Shown in pieces: positions 1 through 6,542 of a stretch of 8,865 nt of DNA (position 1 is its first letter; each line of letters opens with the position of its first letter). Below the pieces are notes generated by a model. It searched no databases and was not told the DNA's origin. It saw nothing but the letters and a program-made list of their open reading frames with translations. The stretch is from an uncultured Clostridia bacterium. Its GTDB lineage: Bacteria; Bacillota; Clostridia; Christensenellales; Borkfalkiaceae. The translations under genes and the position numbers were made by a program. The stretch is taken from contig CANPWF010000061.1 of assembly GCA_947581885.1 (NCBI GenBank), forward strand, positions 1 through 8,865, in the 5' to 3' direction.

Positions 1-70
1 GTCCGTCCTTCGACACGCTCAGGGTGAGGTGCGGGGGGCGCACGTCCGTCCTTCGACACGCTCAGGGTGA
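1..70. repeat. Two tandem copies of a dispersed intergenic repeat (CCTTCGACA-GCTCAG family)
   Basis: Positions 1-27 and 44-70 are identical over 27 bases and share the core CCTTCGACACGCTCAG. The 16-base spacer holds a small hairpin (GTGCG, five G, CGCAC at 29-43). A related copy with CAAG in place of CACG lies at 4711-4733. The repeat sits just past the 3' end of the permease gene and codes for nothing. Its role is unknown; it may be a REP-like extragenic element. The first copy begins at the window edge, so the array may extend further left. Confidence 0.8.
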
Positions 71-101
71 CGTAATTGTACAGTGCCGTACTTCCCCCCT
101 C

Positions 102-1040
102 TCAGTATTCGTAAGCGGGAAGGAACTTATCGATAAACTTCCTGCAAAGGAATACGACGGGGGTGCCGATAACGGCGCATAGGACCCCGAGCGTCGCCCC
201 GAGCGACATCTGTGCCGTGCCGTTGTTCCTGACGTTCGTTACGATATACAGCGCGATGGTGTATCCGCCCGCGTTGGCGGCGTTGTCTCCGAGAAGGAGC
301 ATCGGCTGTAAGAAGTACGTAAAGATGACCGTCGTGCCGAGCAGAAGCAGAGTGCCGATCGTGGAGCCGATCATCGGAATGGTGACGTGGAACAACTCCT
401 TGAATGTGCTGAGCCCATCGAGCTTGCCTGCCTCGATCACCTCTTCGGGAATGCGGGACATCGCCCCGCTCACGAGTACGATGTTGTACCCAACGCCCGA
501 CCAAAGCCCGTAGATGAGGATCATCCACCATGCGTACCTGCGGTCGGCAAAGTAGCCGTCGAAGGGAACGATCTTCCCGAGCCCGATCTTCTGCAAGAAT
601 GCGGGAAGGAAGCCGAGGCTGCCGTCGAACATGAACGAATAGGCGAGCGTGAGCACGACGGCGGAGATGATGGAAGGCAAGAAGTATACGATCTTGAAGA
701 ATCCGCTGCACGGGACCTTCTTATACAGGATGTACGCGCAGAAGATCGAGACGGGCACGATGACGAAGTTGTTCCAAAGGAATACGCTGAACGAATTGAA
801 CAGCCCCCTCGGGAGCACGCTCCCCGCCTTGGAAAACTCCTGCCACAGCGTTTTATAGTTCAAAAACCCTGCCCAGCTCCACTTTCCCGTATCCATGTTG
901 AACTTTTGGAAGGAAAGTGCGATCGTATCGAAATTGATGTACACCCAAAAGAGGGCGAAATGCAAAACGGGGATAGCAAGCATCGTGCAGATGAACACAG
1001 CCTCCGCAACGCGCTTCTTTTTCATACCTGTTCTTTTCAT
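102..1040 (-). CDS. ABC transporter permease, carbohydrate type (MalF/UgpA/LplB-like)
   Basis: This is an inner-membrane permease subunit of a carbohydrate ABC importer, 312 aa, a usual length for the MalF/UgpA/LplB group without a long extra loop. About six hydrophobic segments are visible, near residues 13-35, 86-106, 115-137, 170-192, 228-250 and 283-300. The EAA loop that docks the ATPase is at about 203-222 (EAGKLDGLSTFKELFHVTIP). The ATG at 1040 is preferred because AAAGGGG lies 8 bases upstream; a second Met at residue 6 has a weaker site. It follows the binding-protein gene by 55 bases on the same strand, so the two are probably one operon. The usual second permease (MalG-like) and the ATPase are not in the window. 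The exact substrate cannot be read from the sequence. Confidence 0.95.
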   Translation of the reverse strand: MKRTGMKKKRVAEAVFICTMLAIPVLHFALFWVYINFDTIALSFQKFNMDTGKWSWAGFLNYKTLWQEFSKAGSVLPRGLFNSFSVFLWNNFVIVPVSIFCAYILYKKVPCSGFFKIVYFLPSIISAVVLTLAYSFMFDGSLGFLPAFLQKIGLGKIVPFDGYFADRRYAWWMILIYGLWSGVGYNIVLVSGAMSRIPEEVIEAGKLDGLSTFKELFHVTIPMIGSTIGTLLLLGTTVIFTYFLQPMLLLGDNAANAGGYTIALYIVTNVRNNGTAQMSLGATLGVLCAVIGTPVVFLCRKFIDKFLPAYEY

Positions 1041-1059
1041 ATCGTTGTCCCCTTTTCTC

Positions 1060-1084
1060 GGCGGGTCTCTTGGCGAGACCCGCC
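1060..1084 (-). promoter_or_regulatory. Intercistronic hairpin between binding protein and permease genes
   Basis: GCGGGTCTC at 1061-1069 and GAGACCCGC at 1075-1083 form a perfect inverted repeat around a 5-base loop; the 1060/1084 pair makes the stem 10 bp. In the minus-strand transcript it falls after the binding-protein stop and before the permease ribosome binding site. No U-tract follows, so it is unlikely to be a strong intrinsic terminator. In ABC importer operons such hairpins often protect the upstream mRNA and lower permease output relative to binding protein; that role here is inference. Confidence 0.75.
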
Positions 1085-1095
1085 CCCTTTCCTTC

Positions 1096-2541
1096 TTAAC
1101 CGCTTACCTGTTCGAGAAGGCCGTTCCACGAGTTCGTTACGGTTTCGTATTCGCCCGCGCACCAAGCGGCGGCAGTCGTCGTTCCGCCGAGGATCCCGCC
1201 GTACGGGTCGACCGAATTGAAGCGGCGGATCTTCGCAGCCGTCCAGAGTTTGCTGGTGGAAGCTTCGAACCAGATCTTGGAGTTCTGCCAAATATCGAGG
1301 CAGGACTTCGCGAACTCGCTCACGTTGCAGCCCGTCACATCGTAGGTGAAGGGGCGTGCGGTGCCCGTCTGTTCGGTGTACAGTTTGAGCATATCGTCGC
1401 GGCAGATGAAGGCGAGGAACTGCTTCGCGCCCTCTTTGTGCTCCGCCTTGGCGGGAATGAGGAGATAGTCGGGCTGTCCGGGATAGTTCACCGCGATGGG
1501 CTTGCCGTTCTCATCCTTCAACGCGTCCGTCATGAACGGGACGTTCATCATGCGGTATTCGTCCGTCATCTCTTCGAGAGATTCCTTCTCGATCCAGTTG
1601 CCGTTGGGGATCATCGCCGCCTGCCGCTGAATGAAGGAGATGGGCGCGGTGAGGTGATCTTTGGAACTCGATGCCGCAAGCGTGTACGTCGTCTTGTTCT
1701 TGGCAATGAGGTTTTCGAACTGTTCGAGCATCTTCTGCTTCCCGTAGGAAGGGCTCGTTTCGGGAGTGGGGTTGAACACTTCGGGAGAGTCGAACCGCAT
1801 GAATTCATCGAGCTTTGCGGTGCCGCTCACTTGGAGCCACCAGTTCATGCAGACGAAATCCCAATAGCCGCCATTGACCTTCCCGGGGTAAACGATAGGC
1901 GCGATCCCCGCCCCCACGATATTGTCGCACAGGGTTTTGAATTCGTCGACGGTGGTGGGAACGGTCCAGTTGTGTTCATCGAACAACGTCTTGTTGTACA
2001 CGATGCCCGTCACGTTCTCGTTCCCGGGGAACACATAGAAGTGCTCGCCCGACGACGAGGAGAACTTCCCGTACGTCTCCCACGTGCCGCGGATCTTCTC
2101 CCCTACCTTCTTATCTTCCCCGGGGATCTGCATGTTGTACAGGTCGTCGAGCGGTTCGAGCTGCCCCGACGCCGCATAGCTCTGCCACGAGGACGCGAGC
2201 GGGAAGTAGATATCGGAGAGATTCACGCCCGCTTGCAGCTTGGAAGCGACGGCGGTGGTGAGCTCGGAGTCGCTGTCGAGGATCATATAGTAATCCTTCC
2301 CCGCGTCGTCGAGCAGGAAGCCGCGCGCCATCTGCTTTGCCCAGTCCATGCCGAACCCGGGGGTGAAGGAGAGCTTGATGGGCGTTTTATTCTCCATCGT
2401 ATCCTTGTAGATCTCGCCCGTGCGTTCGACGTACGTCACGCCGTCGAGCGATTGGTCCTCCTTCCCGCCGCAAGCGGCAAGGGCTCCCACGGCTCCGACG
2501 GACATTGTCAGCGCGAGCGACAGTGCCAAAAGTTTCTTCAT
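1096..2541 (-). CDS. ABC transporter solute-binding lipoprotein, carbohydrate type (family 1)
   Basis: This is the extracellular, lipid-anchored binding protein of a carbohydrate ABC importer, 481 aa. It starts with a lipoprotein signal peptide (MKKLLALSLALTMSVGAVG) and a lipobox LAAC with Cys24 as the likely lipidated residue. The mature part has the layout of family 1 sugar-binding proteins: a first lobe with a SDIYFPLASSW-type strand near 109-119, NVTGIVYNKTLFDEH near 176-190, and QAAMIPNGNWIEKE near 307-320 that resembles the family's ligand-lobe motif. AGGAGG lies 5 bases before the ATG, a strong site that fits the high expression such proteins need. It lies 27 bases after the hydrolase-like gene and 55 bases before the permease gene, so the three are probably cotranscribed. 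The ligand is not evident; an oligosaccharide is likely from context. Confidence 0.95.
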   Translation of the reverse strand: MKKLLALSLALTMSVGAVGALAACGGKEDQSLDGVTYVERTGEIYKDTMENKTPIKLSFTPGFGMDWAKQMARGFLLDDAGKDYYMILDSDSELTTAVASKLQAGVNLSDIYFPLASSWQSYAASGQLEPLDDLYNMQIPGEDKKVGEKIRGTWETYGKFSSSSGEHFYVFPGNENVTGIVYNKTLFDEHNWTVPTTVDEFKTLCDNIVGAGIAPIVYPGKVNGGYWDFVCMNWWLQVSGTAKLDEFMRFDSPEVFNPTPETSPSYGKQKMLEQFENLIAKNKTTYTLAASSSKDHLTAPISFIQRQAAMIPNGNWIEKESLEEMTDEYRMMNVPFMTDALKDENGKPIAVNYPGQPDYLLIPAKAEHKEGAKQFLAFICRDDMLKLYTEQTGTARPFTYDVTGCNVSEFAKSCLDIWQNSKIWFEASTSKLWTAAKIRRFNSVDPYGGILGGTTTAAAWCAGEYETVTNSWNGLLEQVSG

Positions 2542-2568
2542 ATTTTCCTCCTTATTGATTTTTCACAC

Positions 2569-3999
2569 TTAAAACGGGATGACGAAGTGTCCTTCGCCCG
2601 CCTTCATATCGAGCGTGAGTTTGCCGCCGCGCAATTTCTCGACGGTCTTTTCGCCGTTCTTCACCACGATCGCACTCTTCGCCCCCTTGAAGGTGAGCGT
2701 CACTTGGTTGTCGAGGTTTTTGGCGGGATCGGTGAAGTTCACCACCATGTAGCCCCTTCTTCCGTCCTTGTCCTCGAAAACGCCCATGAAGGAATCGTCC
2801 GAACTCTCGTACGATTTCACGGTCTTGTCCGCCGTGATGAGGTTTTCCGATTTCTGCAAGTAGCCGAAATTCTTGTTGTTGTACACATCGGAGAGCATGA
2901 ATCCCTTCCACTCGAAGTTCTTATAGTACGGCATGAGGGATTGGATATCGTGATTGACCGCCGAGACGTAATCGTAGGTCGGGGTCTTATGAAATTCGCG
3001 GTCGACAAGAGCGTCGTTGCCGAAAGTCGTCGCGCCGTCGTTTTCGGGCGGGCAAGCGTAGCAGAACCATTGGATGCCGTCGCCGCCGAACGCGAGGAAG
3101 GAGTTCGCCTGAAACGCCGCGTCCGCCTTGTTTCTCAGCGACCTGTTTTTCAGCCCGTAGGAAATGCTCTGCAAGAACGTCCAGAGACGGCGATCGTTGC
3201 CCTCGTCGTTGATCTTCGTTTTCATCAGGTCCATATTATAGAGGAAGGATTCTTCGAGCGAGGTCTGATTTCCAACGCCGTACAGAGGATAATGGTCGTA
3301 CGAGATGTAGTCCGTTTTGACTTTGGAGACGAACTGCGTGAGGTAGGAATCGTAGACGATCGGTTCCCCTCCGCCCGAGAGAACGTCCCCCGTCGCGATC
3401 ACGGGGAAGAGGTTTACATAGAACATGAGGTCGGGCGCGGCCTTTTTGAGGATGCTCGCGCCGTAGCCGAGTTCATCGAAGAAGGAAGCGTTGGGTTCGT
3501 CTTTGATCATGAAACCGTAGAGCGCGTCGCCGTACTCCGTATCGGTGTAATTTTTGACGATGGCTTTCACCTGTTCGACGAGCGCGGCTTCCGTCGTTGT
3601 TCCCGTATCGACCCTGTTCTTCCCGTTGGTGAGAAGATCGCGGATGGTATTGTCGGCAATGATCTGCTTGATGCCCACGGTGTGCGCGGCTTTCAACGCC
3701 TTCGCGTTATAGTTCGCGGAAGGGTTGAGCATCTGCGTATACCCCGGGAAGGCAACGGTGAAGCCCGCATCGGCGATCTCCTGATAATGGAGAAGGAAGT
3801 CCTCGTCGGACATCGGCTTGGATTGCCCTTCGATCTTCTCCCCGTTTTCGTCAAAGGAATCGATGACATCGGGAATGCCGATCCACATCCCGATATCGAA
3901 CAGTTCGTCCGAGGCGTAGGCGGGCTCCTCGGCGGATTTGCATCCGCAAAGCCCGAGCGCGAGAACGAGTGAAAGGAACACGACGGATAGTTTTTTCAT
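2569..3999 (-). CDS. Putative lipoprotein glycoside hydrolase (TIM-barrel, GH42/GH5-like)
   Basis: This 476-aa protein is probably an extracellular, membrane-anchored carbohydrate-active enzyme. The ATG at 3999 gives a lipoprotein signal peptide ending LCGC (Cys20 lipidated) and has GAGAGGG 4 bases upstream. Residues ~35-365 read like a beta/alpha barrel: DIGMWIGIP near 35-43, YGFMIKDEPN at 161-170, YVNLFP at 194-199, YISYDHYPLY at 231-240, WTFLQS at 273-278 and GGDGIQWFCY at 305-314. Glu168 in KDEP is placed like the acid/base Glu of GH42/GH5-type enzymes; the nucleophile is not certain. Residues ~395-476 are strand-rich and resemble the C-terminal beta domain of such enzymes. It is the first gene of the operon with the binding protein and permease, so it may trim the glycan before import. 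Family placement is by motif only. It could be an inactive, binding-only relative. Confidence 0.85.
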   Translation of the reverse strand: MKKLSVVFLSLVLALGLCGCKSAEEPAYASDELFDIGMWIGIPDVIDSFDENGEKIEGQSKPMSDEDFLLHYQEIADAGFTVAFPGYTQMLNPSANYNAKALKAAHTVGIKQIIADNTIRDLLTNGKNRVDTGTTTEAALVEQVKAIVKNYTDTEYGDALYGFMIKDEPNASFFDELGYGASILKKAAPDLMFYVNLFPVIATGDVLSGGGEPIVYDSYLTQFVSKVKTDYISYDHYPLYGVGNQTSLEESFLYNMDLMKTKINDEGNDRRLWTFLQSISYGLKNRSLRNKADAAFQANSFLAFGGDGIQWFCYACPPENDGATTFGNDALVDREFHKTPTYDYVSAVNHDIQSLMPYYKNFEWKGFMLSDVYNNKNFGYLQKSENLITADKTVKSYESSDDSFMGVFEDKDGRRGYMVVNFTDPAKNLDNQVTLTFKGAKSAIVVKNGEKTVEKLRGGKLTLDMKAGEGHFVIPF

Positions 4000-4022
4000 T
4001 TTTCCCTCTCTGTTAGATGTTT

Positions 4023-4051
4023 TTTCCTGCGCATCCCCGATGCGCAGGAAA
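4023..4051 (-). promoter_or_regulatory. 12-bp leader hairpin upstream of the hydrolase-like gene
   Basis: TTTCCTGCGCAT (4023-4034) and ATGCGCAGGAAA (4040-4051) are perfectly complementary around the loop CCCCG. The hairpin lies in the 5' leader of the minus-strand operon, about 12 bases before the ribosome binding site, and has no following U-tract on either strand. It could stabilise the mRNA, control translation, or serve as a protein-binding site. No known riboswitch class was recognised. Confidence 0.8.
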
Positions 4052-4065
4052 GGCATATGCCTTTC
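4048..4065. promoter_or_regulatory. 18-nt perfect palindrome in the leader, overlapping the hairpin
   Basis: GAAAGGCATATGCCTTTC is its own reverse complement over 18 bases. It shares bases 4048-4051 with the adjacent 12-bp hairpin, so the full forms of the two RNA structures could not coexist. It may be a dimeric repressor operator downstream of the transcription start, or one half of an RNA switch. The palindrome is certain; the function is not. Confidence 0.7.
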
Positions 4066-4118
4066 GGATTTTGAAAAAAATTTGGAAAATTGTGCCACCT
4101 TTCGGCTTGATCGTCTTG

Positions 4119-4147
4119 ATTATATCATGGTTCACAAGACTTGTCAA
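4119..4147 (-). promoter_or_regulatory. Sigma-A promoter of the hydrolase/ABC operon
   Basis: On the minus strand TTGACA (4142-4147) is followed after exactly 17 bases by TATAAT (4119-4124), both full consensus, with an extended TG one base before the -10. The predicted start is near 4112, giving a ~113-nt leader before the ATG at 3999. A short inverted repeat ACAAGACTTGT (4134-4144) overlaps the -35 and spacer, and direct repeats CTTGAT (4106-4111, 4115-4120) flank the start point. These are candidate regulator sites. A promoter this strong suggests control by repression or by leader structure. Confidence 0.85.
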
Positions 4148-4430
4148 TACCTAACTCAAAAAAAGTTTAATTTATTTTGAAATATCTTTACAAATTAAAT
4201 TTGGATTTTTCTTTTTTGATTTGAAAAAGGGGCATAAAATTGAAAAAGTGCATATTTTTGACGAAAAAACGCCGAAAATTGCCCTTCTTTACGGTCTTTG
4301 TCGAAAAGTTCAAATTGTGAAATAAGAAAAGATTTTCAAGAAATTTTGTTCAAATTTCAAACAAAGATGAATAATAATTCACAATGTTTCCGAAATTTTT
4401 CCATCCCGCCCCTCTCCCCCCATGGACGAA
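4148..4430. other. AT-rich noncoding stretch
   Basis: This stretch is strongly AT-rich with many A and T runs, unlike the GC-rich genes around it. It holds no credible gene. A 7-bp inverted repeat GAAATTT/AAATTTC (4340-4346, 4352-4358) and two copies of GTTCAAATT 40 bases apart (4308-4316, 4348-4356) are present. It lies upstream of the operon promoter and may be a curved or UP-element-like region, or regulator-binding DNA. No intrinsic terminator for the upstream AraC gene was found in it. Confidence 0.6.
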
Positions 4431-4463
4431 TTGATTGGGGATCTCCTTCCGAAAAAGTGCGTA

Positions 4464-4826
4464 CGTCCGTCCTTCGACAAGCTACTTCGCCTTACGGCTC
4501 GTGCGCCCTTCGGTCGGGCAGGATGACGTGCGCCCGATTGTCCAACCCCTTTCGTCCCTGCGGGACACTTTCCCCAAAGGGGACAGCGAGGAAAAGAGGA
4601 ATGGCATTATTTTAGCGGTCGGCGCACGCTACCCTGCACCTCATTTCGAGCGCAGTCGAGAAATCTCGCACGGCTCCCAACAGGCATGTATGTATGGAAT
4701 TGGGCGAGATCCTTCGACAAGCTCAGGATGAGGTGCGGGTGCAAACGGACATGTACGTCCATAATGGGGCAAGATTCTTCGGTCGGACAGGATAACGTGC
4801 GCCATGCGGGGCGGGATGACGTGCGC
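4464..4826. repeat. Mosaic of short dispersed intergenic repeats
   Basis: Several repeat types are packed together. CCTTCGACAAGCT occurs at 4471-4483 and, with its full tail CAGGATGA, at 4711-4732. A variant with CTTCGGTCGG then CAGGAT-ACGTGCGCC occurs near 4508-4534 and 4776-4803, matching at 25 of 27 bases. A third GGATGACGTGCGC copy at 4814-4826 runs into the AraC stop codon. ATTTCGAGCGCAGTCGAGAA starts at 4643. Two mini hairpins are GTCCC-TGC-GGGAC (4554-4566) and TCCCC-AAA-GGGGA (4571-4583). Short open frames here run across the repeats and are not genes. Confidence 0.75.
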
Positions 4827-5704
4827 TATTCGGAAGCGTGGGTGCGTTTCCATGCGGTGGGAGTGGTGCCTGTGAGGCGGCGGAAGGTCTTGGTAAAGTA
4901 GTTGGGGGAATCAAAACCGAGATAGGCGGCGATTTCGGTTACGTTCATCGCGTCCTCTTTCAAAAGCCCCTTCGCGCGTTCGATTTTGAGCTCGGTAAAA
5001 TACGCCATCACCGATTTGCCCGTCGCGAGCTTGAACTGCCGAAACACGTAACTCTTCCCGTAGTTCACCGCCTCGCAGACGGCGCGAACGTCGAACTTTT
5101 CGGTCACGTTCTTTTCAAGAACTCCGATGACGCGGCGGGCGAGCCTTCCCCCCACCTCGTCTTTCCGAAGAAATACCGAAGTACTCTCCTTCCCGTTCTC
5201 TTGGCGAAGGATCCCGATCAGCAGCAGTTCGAGCAAATTCTTGATGGTCTGTTTTCCCCCGAGCGGGGAATCGGGGCGCAGTTCGATGTGCGTTGTGGAG
5301 GGGCTGTCGGCAGAGAGGTCGAACACCTCTTCCCCCTCCTCGACGATCTCGTAGAGAATATGTTTCAAGGGTTCGGGAAGGACGATCTTCTTGCTTTCAA
5401 AGAAGTGCATGCTCTCGCTCGCGCACGCGAAGGCCACGATGAGCACGCGCGGCTTCACCTCCTTTTTTGCGGTGAGGGTATGAAATTCCCCCGGGGCATG
5501 GAACAGCATCTCCCCCTCGTGCAGGATCATCTCCTTCCCCGCGGCGGTGCAAGTGACTTCTCCGCGGTCGGCATAGACGAGTTCCCAGAAGTCGTGCTCT
5601 TCGCCCGCGGTGGTGAAATCCTCGTCGAATTCGAAGCGGTGGATGGTGACGATTTCCCCCGCGACGAGCAGGTTTTCGAGTTTATGGCGGTAGTAATCTC
5701 TCAT
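4826..5704 (-). CDS. AraC-family transcriptional regulator with N-terminal cupin domain
   Basis: This 292-aa cytoplasmic regulator probably senses a carbohydrate and controls one or both neighbouring operons. Residues ~20-80 look like the AraC-type cupin, with EEHDFWELVYADRGEV (35-50) and APGEFHTL (70-77). Residues ~185-288 are the two-helix-turn-helix DNA-binding domain: helix pair one near 206-225 (VRAVCEAVNYGKSYVFRQFK) and the second near 254-282, ending in the typical NYFTKTFRRLTGTTP. The length is normal for the family. It lies between the two operons and is divergent from the deacetylase operon. The ATG at 5704 has no Shine-Dalgarno site and sits one base after the predicted transcription start, so the mRNA may be leaderless. 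The ligand and direction of control are unknown. Confidence 0.95.
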   Translation of the reverse strand: MRDYYRHKLENLLVAGEIVTIHRFEFDEDFTTAGEEHDFWELVYADRGEVTCTAAGKEMILHEGEMLFHAPGEFHTLTAKKEVKPRVLIVAFACASESMHFFESKKIVLPEPLKHILYEIVEEGEEVFDLSADSPSTTHIELRPDSPLGGKQTIKNLLELLLIGILRQENGKESTSVFLRKDEVGGRLARRVIGVLEKNVTEKFDVRAVCEAVNYGKSYVFRQFKLATGKSVMAYFTELKIERAKGLLKEDAMNVTEIAAYLGFDSPNYFTKTFRRLTGTTPTAWKRTHASE

Positions 5705-5711
5705 ATTCGGT

Positions 5712-5740
5712 ATTATATCACACTAAAATTCAAATGTAAA
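5712..5740 (-). promoter_or_regulatory. Sigma-A promoter of the AraC-family gene, predicted leaderless
   Basis: On the minus strand TTTACA (5735-5740, 5 of 6 consensus) and TATAAT (5712-5717, 6 of 6) are separated by exactly 17 bases. The start would fall near 5705, directly before the ATG at 5704. No ribosome binding site is present. Confidence 0.75.
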
Positions 5741-5776
5741 GTGGAAGATATTACCCTTTTTGCGGAATGGGGTATC

Positions 5777-5805
5777 TTGCTTTCCAATGGCATGCAAGGT
5801 ATAAT
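5777..5805 (+). promoter_or_regulatory. Sigma-A promoter of the deacetylase operon with inverted repeat
   Basis: TTGCTT (5777-5782) and TATAAT (5800-5805) are 17 bases apart, with a start expected near 5812 and a ~26-nt leader. The -35 is weak (3 of 6), as expected for an activator-dependent promoter. CTTGC (5776-5780) and GCAAG (5794-5798) form an inverted repeat across the spacer and may bind a regulator. Confidence 0.65.
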
Positions 5806-5837
5806 CGTGAAGGAACAAAGCAAAAAAGGAGAAAACC

Positions 5838-6542
5838 GTGAACGTTCTTGCGATCGGGTGCCATCCCGACGATGTGGAGATCGCCTGTTCGGGGACGCTT
5901 GTCAAGTGCGTGAAGCGCGGCGACAACGTCACCGTCTGTCATGTGTCGAGCGGCGACCTCGGGCATGTGCTCATCCCGCCCGAAGAGCTCGTCCCCATGC
6001 GTGCGGAGGAGGCGAGAAAGGCGGGCTCGCTTGCGGGCATAAAAGTGGTGTATGCGGGCGGAAACGACCTTCAAATCCATGAATGCGATCAAACCCTTCG
6101 GGATTCCCTTGTGGAGATCATTCGAGATGCCGCGCCCGACTTCATCATCACCCATGCCCCCGACGACTACATGCCCGACCATGTGAACGTGAGCAAGCTC
6201 GTGTTCGACGCGGCGTTCACCGCCAGCCTTCCCAACTATCATAGCGGGGGAAGCCGTGCCGCCGCCCTCGTCCCCATCTACTATATGGATACGCTCGCGG
6301 GCGTAAATTTTCAACCCGAAGAGTATGTGGATATCTCCAAAGAGATCGAGCTGAAACTCCGCATGCTCGGCTGCCATCAAAGCCAGCTCGTCTGGATGCG
6401 CGAACACGACGGGATCGACTTTGCGGACATGGTGAAAACGTGCTCGCGCTATCGCGGCTACCAATGCGGCGTTGAATACGCCGAGGGTTTCAAGCCTTGC
6501 CGCGTCTATTTGCGGGGAACGACAAGGAGGCTTCTTCCATGA
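5838..6542 (+). CDS. PIG-L/LmbE-family N-deacetylase
   Basis: This 234-aa protein belongs to the zinc-dependent PIG-L/LmbE family, which removes N-acetyl groups from glucosamine-containing compounds. The signature HPDD is at residues 9-12, and PDH at 113-115 supplies the second metal/catalytic His; Zn ligands are probably His9, Asp12 and His115. MRAEEARKA (54-62) matches the family's conserved Arg/Glu helix. It has no signal peptide, so it should act in the cytoplasm. The start is GTG at 5838, set by AAGGAG 6 bases upstream. It overlaps the next gene by 4 bases (ATGA). Bacillithiol BshB is in the same family, but no other bacillithiol gene is nearby and the sugar-gene context argues for a catabolic amino-sugar substrate. 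Substrate identity is inference. Confidence 0.92.
   Translation: MNVLAIGCHPDDVEIACSGTLVKCVKRGDNVTVCHVSSGDLGHVLIPPEELVPMRAEEARKAGSLAGIKVVYAGGNDLQIHECDQTLRDSLVEIIRDAAPDFIITHAPDDYMPDHVNVSKLVFDAAFTASLPNYHSGGSRAAALVPIYYMDTLAGVNFQPEEYVDISKEIELKLRMLGCHQSQLVWMREHDGIDFADMVKTCSRYRGYQCGVEYAEGFKPCRVYLRGTTRRLLP

Noticed and set aside
1..70. CRISPR-like array
   Set aside because: Only two copies with a 16-base spacer are present, and the repeat belongs to the dispersed family seen again at 4464-4733.
1060..1084. Intrinsic terminator between binding protein and permease genes
   Set aside because: The stem is strong, but no run of U follows it on either strand.
895..3972. 1025-codon open frame on the plus strand
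   Set aside because: It runs antisense to two well-supported lipoprotein genes and codon-aligned with them. In this phase stops arise only opposite TTA, CTA and TCA codons, which these GC-rich genes avoid, so a long empty frame is expected. The product is rich in Arg, Glu, His and Val with no recognisable domain.
2569..4098. Longer version of the hydrolase-like protein starting with GTG at 4098
   Set aside because: It would bury the lipoprotein signal peptide behind 33 residues translated from the leader hairpin region. The ATG at 3999 has a ribosome binding site and gives a proper signal peptide.
3999..4112. Known riboswitch in the leader of the hydrolase/ABC operon
   Set aside because: Two strong palindromes are present, but no conserved core of a known riboswitch class was recognised.
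4298..4914. Several short open frames on both strands
   Set aside because: They run across the dispersed repeats and have no ribosome binding site or recognisable protein features.
4838..6082. 414-codon open frame on the plus strand
   Set aside because: It is antisense to the AraC gene in the same codon-aligned phase, then runs through the promoter region and out of frame into the deacetylase gene.
5838..6542. BshB (bacillithiol synthesis deacetylase)
   Set aside because: The family matches, but all neighbours are sugar-metabolism genes and no bshA or bshC is seen.
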